Positions 55,042 to 64,000 of a DNA stretch of 64,000 bases are shown piece by piece. Both the position numbers and the translations under genes were made by a program. A model generated the notes under the pieces. It ran no database searches. It was not told the origin of the DNA and saw only the letters and a list, made by a program, of their open reading frames with translations. This DNA comes from Streptomyces sp. Root1304 (lineage in GTDB: Bacteria > Actinomycetota > Actinomycetes > Streptomycetales > Streptomycetaceae): contig NZ_LMEP01000012.1 in NCBI RefSeq assembly GCF_001426405.1, positions 201,948 to 265,947 of the forward strand, given 5' to 3'. Position 1 is the first letter of the stretch; the number at the start of each line of letters is the position of its first letter.

Positions 55042-56724
55042 ATGACCCACGACCACGACCTGGTACTCCGCCCCACCGACGCGCAGACGGCCGCCGCGCT
55101 CGACCCGCCCGAGGGGCGCAACGGCGGCGACCTCGTCATCGAGACCCTCACCGGCCTCGGCGCCACCACCGTCTTCGGTCTCCCCGGGCAGCACGCCCTG
55201 GGCATGTTCGACGCCCTCCGCCGCTCGACGCTGACGTACGTCGGCCTGCGCGTCGAGAACAACGCGGGCTTCGCCGCCGACGCCTACGGCCGGATCACCG
55301 GCGAGGCCGCCCCGCTGCTGCTCTCCACCGGGCCCGGCGCCCTCATGTCGCTCGCCGCGCTCCAGGAGGCGGCCGCCGCGTCCGCGCCCGTCCTCGCGAT
55401 CGGCAGCCAGATCCCGGTGGCCGGCCTCGGCGGCGGCCGGCACGGCTACCTCCACGAGCTGCGCGACCAGCAGGCCTCGTTCCGGGACGTGGTGAAGTCC
55501 GTCCACACGGTCCGTACGCAGTCCCAGATCCCCTCCGTCGTCGCGGCGGCCTGGGAGTCGGCGCTCACCGCCCCGCACGGGCCGGTCTGGGTGGAGATCC
55601 CGCAGGACGTGCTCCTCGCGGAGACGATCCTGCCGGTGGTGACGGCGATGGACGCGACGCCCGAGGAGGTCGTCCCGCGCCCCGAGCTGACGGCGGTCGC
55701 GGCGCACCTCCTCGCGAACGCCGAGCGCCCGGCGGTCATCGCGGGCGGCGGCGTCGTCCGCTCCGACGCCTCGGGCAAGCTCCTCGCGCTCGCGGAGCGG
55801 CTGGACATGCCGGTGGTGACGACCTTCGGCGGCAAGGGCGCGTTCCCGTGGGAGCACCCGCTGTCCCTCCAGTCCTGGCTGGAGGACCGGCACACCACCG
55901 ACTTCCTGGAGGACGCCGACGTCCTCCTCGTCATCGGCTCGGGCCTCGGTGAGCTGTCCTCGAACTACCACACGTTCGCGCCGCGCGGCCGGGTGATCCA
56001 GATCGAGGCGGACGCCGGGAAGCTGGAGTCGAACCACCCGGCGCTCGGCATCCACGCGGACGCCAGGATGGCGCTCCAGGCACTCCTGGAGACGGTCCCG
56101 GAGCGCACCGACCCGACGGCCCCCGAGCGGGTCTCGGCGGTCCTGGCCAAGGTCCGGGACCGGATCGCGGCCCAGGACCTCGGTCTGGAACAGCGGGTCG
56201 TCGCGGCGGTACGGGAGGCGCTGCCGGACCGCTCCCCGAGCTTCTGGGACATGACGATCCTGGCGTACTGGGCGTGGTCGGCCTTCGACGCGAAGCACCC
56301 GAACACGATGCACTCCGCGCAGGGCGCCGGCGGCCTCGGCTATGCCTTCCCGGCGGCCCTCGGCGCGGCGGTGGCCGACCCGAGCCGGCCGGTCCTCGCG
56401 GTCTCCGGCGACGGCGGCGCGATGTACTCGATCGCGGAGCTGGCGACGGCGAGGCAGTACGGCCTCGACGTGACGTGGCTGATCGTCGACGACGGCGGCT
56501 ACGGCATCCTGCGCGAGTACATGACGGACGCCTTCGGCGAGGCCACCGGCACGGAACTGGCCCGCCCGGACTTCGTGGCCCTGTCGGAGTCCTTCGGCGT
56601 CCCGGCGACCGCGACGACCCCGGAATCCCTGGCGGCGGACCTCGCGAAGTCCCTCGCGACCCCGGGCCCGTCGGTGGTGGTTCTCCCGGCGCTCCTCCGG
56701 ATGTTCGAGCCGACGCACCTCTGA
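55042..56724 (+). CDS. Thiamine-diphosphate enzyme, acetolactate synthase-like
   Basis: A 560-residue ThDP-dependent enzyme with the usual three domains. The Pyr domain has the activating Glu in RVENNAGFAADAYGR (about residue 72), and the PP domain has SGDGGAMYS with, 25 residues later, DDGGYG in place of the usual NNGGYG of the ThDP motif. ATG 55042 has GAGGGA 5 nt upstream; the frame is open far upstream, but that is antisense to PucR and speB is in another frame. By context it may belong to arginine/agmatine catabolism, but the reaction is unknown. Confidence 0.9.
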   Translation: MTHDHDLVLRPTDAQTAAALDPPEGRNGGDLVIETLTGLGATTVFGLPGQHALGMFDALRRSTLTYVGLRVENNAGFAADAYGRITGEAAPLLLSTGPGALMSLAALQEAAAASAPVLAIGSQIPVAGLGGGRHGYLHELRDQQASFRDVVKSVHTVRTQSQIPSVVAAAWESALTAPHGPVWVEIPQDVLLAETILPVVTAMDATPEEVVPRPELTAVAAHLLANAERPAVIAGGGVVRSDASGKLLALAERLDMPVVTTFGGKGAFPWEHPLSLQSWLEDRHTTDFLEDADVLLVIGSGLGELSSNYHTFAPRGRVIQIEADAGKLESNHPALGIHADARMALQALLETVPERTDPTAPERVSAVLAKVRDRIAAQDLGLEQRVVAAVREALPDRSPSFWDMTILAYWAWSAFDAKHPNTMHSAQGAGGLGYAFPAALGAAVADPSRPVLAVSGDGGAMYSIAELATARQYGLDVTWLIVDDGGYGILREYMTDAFGEATGTELARPDFVALSESFGVPATATTPESLAADLAKSLATPGPSVVVLPALLRMFEPTHL

Positions 56725-56736
56725 GCACACCGGCCC

Positions 56737-56825
56737 GAACCCGGCAGGGACCCCGCCAGAACCCGGCAGGGACCCCGCCCGAACCCGGCCAGGGGACACC
56801 GCCCGAACCCGGCCGAGCCCCGGCC
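56737..56825. repeat. Tandem 22-24 bp repeats after the ThDP enzyme gene
   Basis: Two identical-to-near-identical 22-bp units (56737-56758, 56759-56780) starting GAACCCGGCAGGGACCCC are followed by a 24-bp variant (56781-56804) and a partial fourth copy. They are non-coding and G/C-rich. Confidence 0.8.
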
Positions 56826-56838
56826 GGGGTCCTAGGCC

Positions 56839-56859
56839 TCCCGGCCGAACCGGCCGGGA
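56839..56859. terminator. Hairpin after the repeats
   Basis: A 9-bp stem TCCCGGCCG/CGGCCGGGA with a 3-nt loop, a probable terminator of the speB-ThDP transcript upstream of the ABC exporter. Confidence 0.6.
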
Positions 56860-56959
56860 CCTTCGGCCGGAGCCCGCCGCCGATTTGTTGCGGCGGGATG
56901 AAATCGCAGCCCAGCCGTGTTGGGCCTTCCGGTAGAGCAGGACGGACGGGAGGCCCTTC

Positions 56960-59900
56960 GTGGCGGCGGTCGGGGAGAAACAGCAGGGCTGGGCGCGCAG
57001 GCTGGCCGGGTACGCGTGGCGGTACAAGGCCAACGTGGTGCTCGCGCTCGGGTCGTCCCTGCTCGGGATGGCCGTGCTCGCGCTCGTGCCGCTGGTCACC
57101 AAGGTGATCATCGACGACGTCATCGGGACGAAGACCCGGAGCCTCGGCGTCTGGACCGGGCTGCTCGTCGGCGCCGCCGTCGTCGTCTACGCCCTCACCT
57201 ACATCCGCCGCTACTACGGCGGCCGGCTCGCCCTCGACGTCCAGCACGACCTGCGTACCGACATGTACGCCACCATCACCCGGCTCGACGGGCGGCGGCA
57301 GGACGAGCTGTCCACCGGGCAGGTCGTCGGGCGGGCGACCAGCGACCTCCAGCTGATCCAGGGCCTGCTGTTCATGCTCCCGATGACCATCGGGAACATC
57401 CTGCTCTTCCTCATCTCGCTGGCCGTGATGGCCTGGCTGTCCCTGCCCCTCACCCTCGTCGCGCTCGCCGTCGCCCCCGCCCTCTGGTGGATCGCCAAGC
57501 GCAGCCGCACCCGCCTCCACCCCGCCACCTGGCACGCGCAGCAGCAGGCCGCCGTCGTCGCCGGAGTCGTCGACGGGGCCGTGACCGGCGTCCGGGTCGT
57601 CAAGGGCTTCGGCCAGGAGGACCAGGAGACCGGCAAGATCCGCGAGGCCGGGCGGAAGCTGTTCGCCGGCCGGCTGCGGACGATCCGGCTGAACTCCAAG
57701 TACACCCCGGCCCTCCAGGCCGTCCCCGCCCTCGGCCAGGTCGCCGTCCTCGCCCTCGGCGGCTGGCTCGCCTACCGGGGCCAGATCACCCTCGGCACCT
57801 TCGTCGCCTTCTCCTCCTACCTGGCCTCCCTCGTCGGCCCGGTCCGCATGCTCGCCATGGTCCTCACCGTCGGCCAGCAGGCCCGCGCGGGCGTCGAGCG
57901 GGTCCTCGAACTCGTCGACACCGAGCCGGTCATCCAGGACGGCACCAAGGAACTCCCCGCGGACGCCCCCGCCACCGTCGAGTTCGACGACGTGAGCTTC
58001 GGATACCCGGGCGCCTCCGGCCGGACCACTCCCGTCCTCGACGGCTTCTCCCTGGAGATCCGCCCCGGCGAGACCGTCGCCGTCGTCGGCGCCTCCGGCT
58101 CCGGCAAGTCCACCGTCTCCCTCCTCCTGCCCCGCTTCTACGACGTCTCCCACGGCGCCGTCCTCGTCGGCGGCCACGACGTCCGCGAGCTCACCCTCGA
58201 CTCGCTGCGCGCCGCGATCGGACTCGTCCCCGAGGACTCCTTCCTCTTCTCCGACACCGTCCGCGCCAACATCGCGTACGGCTTCCCGGACGCCACCCAG
58301 GAGCAGATCGAGACGGCCGCCCGCGCCGCCCAGGCCGACCGGTTCATCGCCGAACTGCCCGAGGGCTACGACACCAAGGTCGGCGAGCACGGCCTCACCC
58401 TCTCCGGCGGCCAGCGCCAGCGCGTCGCGCTCGCCCGCGCGATCCTCACCGACCCCCGTCTGCTCCTCCTCGACGACGCCACCTCAGCCGTCGACGCCAA
58501 GGTCGAGCACGAGATCCACGAGGCCCTCAAGTCGGTGATGGCGGGCCGTACGACCCTGCTCATCGCCCACCGCCGCTCCACCCTCGGCCTCGCCGACCGC
58601 ATCGCCGTCCTGGAGGACGGCCGGCTCGCCGACATCGGCACCCACGCCGAGCTGGAGGAGCGCTCCCCGCTCTTCCGCCGCCTCCTCACCGACCCCGACG
58701 AGCTGGGCGCCGTCTCGCCCGGCCACGTCGCCCCGCCCGCCCCGCCCGAGGACCGCACGCTGCGGGCCGAGCTGGACGCCGAGTTCGACGCAGAGCGCGG
58801 CCTCACCCCCACCCTGTGGGTGCGCGAGGAGACCCCCGACCGGGAGAGCACCGCGCCGGGGGTCACCCCCGAGCTGCTCGCCGCCGTCGAGGCCCTGCCG
58901 CCCGCCGACGACACCCCCGGCATCGACGAGGCCCGCGCCGTGTCCGCGGAAGACACCTACGGCCTGCGCCGGCTGCTCCGCGGCTTCGGCCTCCCGCTCC
59001 TCGTCAGCCTCGGTCTGGTCGCGCTCGACGCCGGCGCGGGCCTGCTGCTCCCGGTCCTGATCCGGCACGGCATCGACGAGGGCGTGAACCGGCTCGCGAT
59101 CGGCGCCGTCTGGGCGGCGTCCGCGCTGGCGCTGGTGACCGTGCTCGTGCAGTGGATCGCGCAGACCGCCGAGATCCGGATGACCGGCCGGACCGGCGAG
59201 CGGGTCCTCTACGGGCTGCGGCTGAAGATCTTCGCCCAGCTCCAGCGCCTCGGCCTGGACTACTACGAGCGCGAGCTGACCGGCCGGATCATGACCCGGA
59301 TGACCACGGACGTGGACGCCCTGTCCACCTTCCTCCAGACGGGCCTGGTCACCGCCTTCGTCTCGGTCGTCACCTTCTTCGGGATCATGGTCGCGCTGCT
59401 GGTCCTCGACCTCCAGCTCGCCCTGGTCGTCTTCGCGACCCTGCCGGTGCTCGCCGTCGCCACGTACTACTTCCGCCGCTCCAGCGTGAAGGCGTACGAG
59501 CTGGCCCGTGAGCGGATCAGCGTCGTCAACGCCGACCTCCAGGAGTCGGTCTCCGGCCTCCGGATCGTGCAGGCCTTCCGCCGCGAGCGGTCCGGGGCGG
59601 AACGGTTCGCCGAGCGCAGCGACCACTACCGCGAGGCGCGCGTCCGGGGCCAGTGGCTGATCTCGGTCTACTTCCCCTTCGTCACCCTGCTGTCCTCGGC
59701 CGCCGCGGCCGCCGTCATGATCGTCGGCGCGAACCGGATCGAGGCGGGCACCCTCACCACCGGCGCCCTGGTCGCCTACCTCCTCTACATCGACCTGTTC
59801 TTCGCCCCCGTGCAGCAGCTCTCGCAGGTCTTCGACGGCTACCAGCAGGCGACCGTCTCGCTGCGCCGGATGCAGGAACTCCTCCAGGAGCCCACGTCGA

Positions 59901-60715
59901 CGGTCGCCGCCGACGCACCCCTGGACGTGCTGTCGCTGCGCGGCGAGATCGCCTTCGAGGACGTCTCCTTCGCGTACGGCGGGGAGGACGGCACCGTCAA
60001 GGACGAGACCGCGCTCACCGGCATCGACCTGCGCATCCCGGCCGGCCAGACCGTCGCCTTCGTCGGTGAGACCGGCGCGGGCAAGTCGACCCTGGTCAAG
60101 CTGGTCGCCCGGTTCTACGACCCGACGGGCGGCCGGGTCACCGCCGACGGCACCGATCTGCGGGACCTCGACCTCACCGCGTACCGGCACCGGCTCGGCG
60201 TCGTCCCGCAGGAGGCGTACCTCTTCGCGGGGACGATCCGCGACGCCATCGCGTACGGCCGCCCCGAGGCGACCGACGCCGAGGTGGAGGCGGCGGCCCG
60301 CGCGGTCGGCGCCCACGACATGATCGCCACCCTCGACGGCGGCTACCTCCACGAGGTCGCCGAGCGGGGCCGCAACCTCTCCGCCGGGCAGCGCCAGCTC
60401 ATCGCCCTCGCCCGGGCCGAACTCGTCGACCCCGACATCCTGCTCCTCGACGAGGCCACGGCCGCCCTGGACCTGGCCACCGAGGCCCAGGTCAACCAGG
60501 CCACCGACCGGCTCGCCGGGCGCCGGACCACCCTGGTCGTCGCGCACCGGCTGACCACGGCGGCCCGCGCCGACCGGGTGATCGTGATGGACCACGGCCG
60601 GGTCGCCGAGGACGGCACCCACGAGGAACTCCTCGCCCTGGGCGGCCGGTACGCGGTGCTGTGGAGCACGTTCATCGGCGAGGCCGTGGACGAGGAGGAG
60701 CCGGAGCGGGTGTGA
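56960..60715 (+). CDS. Fused double ABC exporter (two TMD-NBD halves)
   Basis: A 1251-residue multidrug/lipid-type exporter with two full ABCB half-transporters in one chain, like mycobacterial Rv0194. Half 1: six helices (about 20-310), Walker [10 protein letters not shown] near 377, signature LSGGQRQR, but Walker B followed by DD ([11 protein letters not shown]), so the catalytic Glu is Asp. A charged linker (about 595-660) leads to half 2: six helices, Walker [10 protein letters not shown] near 1038, signature LSAGQRQL and canonical [11 protein letters not shown]. The asymmetry means one consensus and one degenerate ATP site. GTG 56960 has GGGAGG upstream. Confidence 0.95.
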   Translation: MAAVGEKQQGWARRLAGYAWRYKANVVLALGSSLLGMAVLALVPLVTKVIIDDVIGTKTRSLGVWTGLLVGAAVVVYALTYIRRYYGGRLALDVQHDLRTDMYATITRLDGRRQDELSTGQVVGRATSDLQLIQGLLFMLPMTIGNILLFLISLAVMAWLSLPLTLVALAVAPALWWIAKRSRTRLHPATWHAQQQAAVVAGVVDGAVTGVRVVKGFGQEDQETGKIREAGRKLFAGRLRTIRLNSKYTPALQAVPALGQVAVLALGGWLAYRGQITLGTFVAFSSYLASLVGPVRMLAMVLTVGQQARAGVERVLELVDTEPVIQDGTKELPADAPATVEFDDVSFGYPGASGRTTPVLDGFSLEIRPGETVAVVGASGSGKSTVSLLLPRFYDVSHGAVLVGGHDVRELTLDSLRAAIGLVPEDSFLFSDTVRANIAYGFPDATQEQIETAARAAQADRFIAELPEGYDTKVGEHGLTLSGGQRQRVALARAILTDPRLLLLDDATSAVDAKVEHEIHEALKSVMAGRTTLLIAHRRSTLGLADRIAVLEDGRLADIGTHAELEERSPLFRRLLTDPDELGAVSPGHVAPPAPPEDRTLRAELDAEFDAERGLTPTLWVREETPDRESTAPGVTPELLAAVEALPPADDTPGIDEARAVSAEDTYGLRRLLRGFGLPLLVSLGLVALDAGAGLLLPVLIRHGIDEGVNRLAIGAVWAASALALVTVLVQWIAQTAEIRMTGRTGERVLYGLRLKIFAQLQRLGLDYYERELTGRIMTRMTTDVDALSTFLQTGLVTAFVSVVTFFGIMVALLVLDLQLALVVFATLPVLAVATYYFRRSSVKAYELARERISVVNADLQESVSGLRIVQAFRRERSGAERFAERSDHYREARVRGQWLISVYFPFVTLLSSAAAAAVMIVGANRIEAGTLTTGALVAYLLYIDLFFAPVQQLSQVFDGYQQATVSLRRMQELLQEPTSTVAADAPLDVLSLRGEIAFEDVSFAYGGEDGTVKDETALTGIDLRIPAGQTVAFVGETGAGKSTLVKLVARFYDPTGGRVTADGTDLRDLDLTAYRHRLGVVPQEAYLFAGTIRDAIAYGRPEATDAEVEAAARAVGAHDMIATLDGGYLHEVAERGRNLSAGQRQLIALARAELVDPDILLLDEATAALDLATEAQVNQATDRLAGRRTTLVVAHRLTTAARADRVIVMDHGRVAEDGTHEELLALGGRYAVLWSTFIGEAVDEEEPERV

Positions 60716-60720
60716 GGCGG

Positions 60721-60781
60721 GACCCGAGCCCGGGCGGGGTCCGACCCGGGCCCGGGCTGGACCCGAGCCCGGGCGGGGCCT
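60721..60781. repeat. Direct and inverted G/C-rich repeats after the ABC gene
   Basis: GACCCGAGCCCGGGCGGGG occurs at about 60721-60739 and 60761-60779, with the complementary CCCGGGCCCGGG between them. The array can fold into alternative hairpins and probably ends the ABC transcript. Confidence 0.65.
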
Positions 60782-60854
60782 GAGTACGGTTCGTCCGCCC
60801 GGGTGAGTATCCCGGCGGATTCCGGCCGCCGCTCCGCCGGGATTGAATCGGGGC

Positions 60855-61208
60855 ATGAGCAACGACCCCCGTCCCCGCGCCGCCTCGCCCGTCCCCGTCA
60901 CCCCGCCGGACGTCGAGGGCGCACGCCTGCGCAAGCGCTCCATGATCGGAGTCGGGCTGTTCGTGCCCGCGAGCCTGCTCGCCGGCATCCTCGTGCTCAC
61001 CCGGGAGAACGCCGCCCGCTGCCTCAGCTACGGCGAGGCCTGCGACGGCACCCCCGGCCTCCTGTACGTCGTCGCCCTGGTGATCGTCGTCGCGGCGCTC
61101 GTGACCGTGCAGAGCAGCTCCCGCCCGGAGGTCCGCCGGGCGGCGTTCTGGACCCAGCTCGGCGCCGAGGGCGTCTTCCTGCTCTTCCTCCTGACCGCGT
61201 TCGCGTAG
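60855..61208 (+). CDS. Small membrane protein, 117 aa
   Basis: An uncharacterised protein with two transmembrane helices (about 35-55 and 75-95), a short extracytoplasmic loop with two cysteines (CLSYGEACDG) and a hydrophobic C-terminus that may form a third helix. The start is ATG 60855. The function is unknown. It may share a transcript with the next gene, 80 bp downstream. Confidence 0.75.
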   Translation: MSNDPRPRAASPVPVTPPDVEGARLRKRSMIGVGLFVPASLLAGILVLTRENAARCLSYGEACDGTPGLLYVVALVIVVAALVTVQSSSRPEVRRAAFWTQLGAEGVFLLFLLTAFA

Positions 61209-61288
61209 CCACCGGGGGCCCGGAGGCAACCATTCCGGCCCGGGGCGCGTCGTACGCCCGTACGCCGGTCCACTCGGGAGGGGAACGC

Positions 61289-61705
61289 ATGTCCACGGAC
61301 ACGACGACCGCACGGCCGGGCCGGCGGCTGCTCGCCCGGGTCCTCGCCCCGCTCCTGGCCGCCCTCGCGCTGCTCCTGCTCCCCGGCCCCGGGCTCGGCG
61401 GCGCCACCGCCGACGCCGTCTCCGTCTGTCACGGCCGACCCACCCGCACCATCGCCTTCGCCACCGGCGAGCTGCGCCTCTACAAGACCCGCCACTACGC
61501 CTGCGCGGTCACCGTCGCCAAGCGGCCCGGCGCCCTCCGCCCGATGAGCGTCTCCCTCCAGCCGCGCGGCGGACGCCCCGCCGTGCAGGCCGGCCGCTTC
61601 GGCCGCCAGGCCGGTCCCGTCACCGTCCACGCGCTCAACCGCTGCGTCCGCGCGGTCGCTTCGGTGGCCGGCCGGGGGACGACCACGGGCTGGATCCTGT
61701 GCTGA
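61289..61705 (+). CDS. Secreted protein, SapA (spore-associated) style
   Basis: A 138-residue exported protein. ATG 61289 follows GGGAGGGGA. An Arg-rich N-region and leucine-rich core (about 14-43) form a signal peptide. The mature part has three spaced cysteines, including YACAVTV, then AGPVTVHALNRCVR and a terminal Cys. This pattern resembles the spore-associated protein A family of Streptomyces, but the match is by eye and modest. The function is unknown. Confidence 0.68.
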   Translation: MSTDTTTARPGRRLLARVLAPLLAALALLLLPGPGLGGATADAVSVCHGRPTRTIAFATGELRLYKTRHYACAVTVAKRPGALRPMSVSLQPRGGRPAVQAGRFGRQAGPVTVHALNRCVRAVASVAGRGTTTGWILC

Positions 61706-61733
61706 CGGAGGCCCCTCCGGGCCCGTTTCCTGT

Positions 61734-61765
61734 GTCCTTGCGAAGGAAAGTCCAAGCGTAAGGAC
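61734..61765. promoter_or_regulatory. Inverted repeat upstream of the aminopeptidase gene
   Basis: GTCCTTGCG (61734-61742) and CGTAAGGAC (61757-61765) are inverted with 8 of 9 positions matching and a 14-bp spacer. It may be an operator for the peptidase gene, or a terminator for the gene before it. Confidence 0.45.
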
Positions 61766-61837
61766 CAACTGGGTCTGGCGGTCCACACGTTGCCCCCGCT
61801 AGGTTCGCGAGACCGTTGTGAACCAAGGGGAGGACGA

Positions 61838-63289
61838 ATGCGCAAGTCGCTCAGATGGGCGCTGTCGCTTTCGGTGCTGATAGGCACCGTCGGCTCGACG
61901 GGCGTGGCCACAGCCGCGGACACCGAGACCGAGAACATCAGCCAGTCCGTCGCCGACTCGCAGAGCACGGACATCAAGGACCGCCTCCTGGCGATTCCCG
62001 GGATGAGCCTGATCGAGGAGAAGCCGTACGCCGGCTACCGCTTCTTCGTCCTGGACTACGTCCAGCCGATCGACCACCACCGCCCGTGGGCGGGCACGTT
62101 CAAGCAGCGGATCTCGGTCCTCCACAAGGGCACCGACCGCCCCACCGTCTTCCGCACCAGCGGCTACGGGCTGAGCACCACGCCGAGCCGGGCCGAACCG
62201 ACCCGGATCATCGACGGCAACCAGGTCTCCATGGAGTACCGCTTCTTCACGCCGTCGCGCCCGGCGCCCGCCGACTGGTCGAAGCTCGACATCTGGCAGG
62301 CCGCCAGCGACCAGCACCGCATCTTCACCGCGCTGAAGAAGGTCTACAGCGAGAACTGGCTCTCCACCGGTGGCTCCAAGGGCGGCATGACGGCCACCTA
62401 CTACGAGCGCTTCTACCCGAGGGACATGGACGGCGTCGTCGCCTACGTGGCCCCCAACGACGTGGTCAACAAGGAGGACTCGGCGTACGACCGGTTCTTC
62501 GAGAACGTGGGCACGAAGGCCTGCCGCGACCGCCTGAACGACATGCAGCGCGAGGCCCTCGTCCGCCGCGAGCCGCTGCAGAAGAAGTACAAGGAGTGGG
62601 CCGAGACCGAGGGCGCCACCTTCAACACCCTCGGCTCGCTCGACAAGGCGTACGAGGCCGTCGTCCTCGACTTCGTCTGGGGCTTCTGGCAGTACTATGG
62701 CGAGGACGTCTGCGACCAGATCCCGGACGCGAAGACCGCGAGCGACGACGCCGTCTACGAGACGATCGACGCCTACTCCGGCTGGTCCGCCTACACCGAC
62801 CAGGACCTGGAGTACTACACGCCGTACTACTACCAGGCGGCCACCCAGCTCGGCTCGCCCAGCATCAAGCAGCCGCACCTGAACGGCCTGAGCCGCTACG
62901 GGTACCAGCCGGCCAGTAGCTTCGTGCCGCGTGAGATCCCCATGAAGTTCCAGCCGCAGGTCATGCGGGACGTGGACAACTGGGTCCGCAGGAACGCCGA
63001 CCGGATGCTCTTCGTCTACGGCGGCAACGACCCGTGGGGCGCCGAGCCGTTCCACCTCGGCAAGGGCGCGCGCGACAGCTACGTCTACTACGCGCCGGGT
63101 GCCAACCACGGGGCGAACGTCGCCGGTCTCGTCGACGCGGAGCGCGAGAACGCCACCGCCCGCATCCTGGCCTGGGCCGGAGTCGACGCCCCGGCCGTCC
63201 AGGCGGCGCAGCCGCTGGCCCGCTTCGACGCCCGCCTCGACAAGGCGGTCGACGAGGACGTGACGCGGGAGCACGGCCTGCGGCCGTAA
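61838..63289 (+). CDS. Secreted tripeptidyl aminopeptidase (PS-10, peptidase S37)
   Basis: A 483-residue extracellular serine peptidase. A signal peptide (about 1-27, ending ATAA) is followed by a propeptide-like acidic stretch. The alpha/beta-hydrolase nucleophile elbow is STGGSKGGMT, the acid is probably in YGGNDPWGAE and the histidine in PGANHGANV. This arrangement is that of S. lividans-type PS-10 tripeptidyl aminopeptidases, peptidase family S37. ATG 61838 has GGGGAGGAC upstream. It presumably processes exported proteins or feeds on peptides. Confidence 0.92.
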   Translation: MRKSLRWALSLSVLIGTVGSTGVATAADTETENISQSVADSQSTDIKDRLLAIPGMSLIEEKPYAGYRFFVLDYVQPIDHHRPWAGTFKQRISVLHKGTDRPTVFRTSGYGLSTTPSRAEPTRIIDGNQVSMEYRFFTPSRPAPADWSKLDIWQAASDQHRIFTALKKVYSENWLSTGGSKGGMTATYYERFYPRDMDGVVAYVAPNDVVNKEDSAYDRFFENVGTKACRDRLNDMQREALVRREPLQKKYKEWAETEGATFNTLGSLDKAYEAVVLDFVWGFWQYYGEDVCDQIPDAKTASDDAVYETIDAYSGWSAYTDQDLEYYTPYYYQAATQLGSPSIKQPHLNGLSRYGYQPASSFVPREIPMKFQPQVMRDVDNWVRRNADRMLFVYGGNDPWGAEPFHLGKGARDSYVYYAPGANHGANVAGLVDAERENATARILAWAGVDAPAVQAAQPLARFDARLDKAVDEDVTREHGLRP

Positions 63290-63305
63290 CACTCCCTCGC
63301 CCGGA

Positions 63306-63353
63306 CCCGGACCCGCACCACTTCGTGCTCCGCACGGGTGGTGCGGGTCCGGG
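63306..63353. terminator. Strong terminator after the aminopeptidase gene
   Basis: A perfect 16-bp stem (63306-63321 with 63338-63353, starting CCCGGACCCG) encloses a 16-nt loop that itself can pair (CGTGC/GCACG). It separates convergent genes. Confidence 0.9.
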
Positions 63354-63378
63354 CGCGTGTGGGGCGCCGCCCGAGGCC

Positions 63379-64000
63379 TCAGCGCCCGTACGACAGCCCG
63401 TACCCCACCGGGTACAGCACCTTCGCCGGGTCCTCCGCGCTCTGCACCGGGACCGGCAGGCGCCCCCTCGGCCGTGCCCGGCCGGCCAGGACGCGTACGG
63501 CCGCCCGGAGTTCGACGTCGGTCCACGAGTAGGCCGCGAGCGTCGCCCGCTGGCCGGAGATCCGGGCCACGTCGTACGGGTTGCGGATCGCGACCGTCAC
63601 GACGGGCACCCCGGTCGCCACGAGCCGCGCCACCAGCGTCCGCTGCGGGCTGCTCGCGGTGACGTTGTACGTGCCCACCACGACCAGCCGCTTCCCGGCC
63701 GCCGCCGCCACCGCCTCGTCGATCTTCGCCGCCGTCGGGGTGATCCCGGTGGAGAGCGCCGTCGCGGTGAAGCCCAGCTCGGTCAGGGCGGTCGCGAGCG
63801 TGGTGGTCGGCGGACCCGTCGTACCGGACGGGGAGGCCGGATCGGCGCCGACGACCAGGACCGGGCCGTGCGTGGCCGGACCCACCGGCAGGAAGCCGTC
63901 GTCGTTGACCAGCAGGGTCGTGGTCGCCTCCGCGATCCGGTCGGCGTGCGCGAGGTGCGCGGCCGTGCCGACCACCCGCTCGACGCCCGCCCGGGTCGCG
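63379..64000 (-). CDS. C-terminal part of a GH3 glycoside hydrolase (beta-N-acetylglucosaminidase type)
   Basis: About 207 residues of the GH3 C-terminal domain are seen; the gene continues beyond the right edge, and the frame is open to base 64000. ERVVGTAAHL, TTTLLVNDDGFLPV and, at the end, VLYPVGYGLSYGR are the usual landmarks of this domain. A NagZ-like N-acetylglucosaminidase would fit the chitin-related genes in the window, but the catalytic N-terminal barrel is outside and the specificity is unconfirmed. Confidence 0.85.
   Translation of the reverse strand, partial: ATRAGVERVVGTAAHLAHADRIAEATTTLLVNDDGFLPVGPATHGPVLVVGADPASPSGTTGPPTTTLATALTELGFTATALSTGITPTAAKIDEAVAAAAGKRLVVVGTYNVTASSPQRTLVARLVATGVPVVTVAIRNPYDVARISGQRATLAAYSWTDVELRAAVRVLAGRARPRGRLPVPVQSAEDPAKVLYPVGYGLSYGR

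Overview
The window is chromosomal DNA of a Streptomyces. The evidence is very high GC with G/C-rich third positions, many GTG and some TTG starts, frequent 4-nt start/stop overlaps, a TTA codon in adpA, and several gene orders I know from the S. coelicolor core chromosome: adpA with orn, glmS with a hexosaminidase, desABCD, and a leucine/branched-acid catabolic operon beside agmatinase. The species cannot be named from this sequence. Correspondence to S. coelicolor is from memory, not from a search.

1-9.2 kb: a NarL-type response regulator, then two near-identical tRNA-Lys(CUU)-terminator units about 8.3 kb apart. Between them lie an IclR regulator, a luciferase-like flavin oxidoreductase, a secreted GH18 chitinase with two DasR-like sites in its promoter, a PAS-GGDEF-EAL cyclic-di-GMP protein and a secreted M6 metalloprotease. 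9.2-15.4 kb: a Prim-pol-like orphan whose end overlaps tRNA-Lys, a small conserved protein, and a minus-strand operon PAP2 - Cas4/AddB-like nuclease - unknown 529-aa protein - SF1 helicase. This is the best candidate here for an under-described DNA-processing system. 15.5-23.7 kb: a histidine phosphatase, a TPR regulator divergent from a small protein, a spermidine-synthase-like protein, and a two-component system directly upstream of a second GH18 chitinase.

23.8-32.7 kb: an apparent deletion joins the 5' part of an aspartate-alanine antiporter gene to the 3' part of an aspartate 4-decarboxylase gene in different frames. Then come tRNA-His, oligoribonuclease, AdpA, a small membrane protein, a universal stress protein, a GPR1/FUN34/YaaH protein and glmS. 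32.7-35.6 kb: a GH20 hexosaminidase with a DasR-like site over its -35, followed by a small graveyard of broken accessory genes (HTH/DUF397 pair, JmjC-cupin fragment). 35.6-41.8 kb: the desferrioxamine genes desABCD and desF, each transcription unit under an iron box; desE, expected beyond desF, is not here.

41.8-48.2 kb: an acyl-CoA dehydrogenase, HMG-CoA lyase and biotin-dependent carboxylase operon (leucine/isovalerate type), divergent from a TetR regulator with two matching palindromic operators. 48.3-64 kb: a phosphatase-like protein, a CDF metal transporter, an acyl-CoA dehydrogenase/thioesterase pair, a PucR regulator divergent from agmatinase and a ThDP enzyme, a fused double ABC exporter, two small envelope or secreted proteins, a secreted PS-10 (S37) tripeptidyl aminopeptidase, and the 3' end of a GH3 hydrolase.

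Taken together the window carries much of a chitin/GlcNAc programme (two chitinases, hexosaminidase, possible GH3 N-acetylglucosaminidase, glmS, DasR-like sites) beside developmental control (AdpA) and iron acquisition. All functional statements rest on reading motifs by eye; no database search was run.
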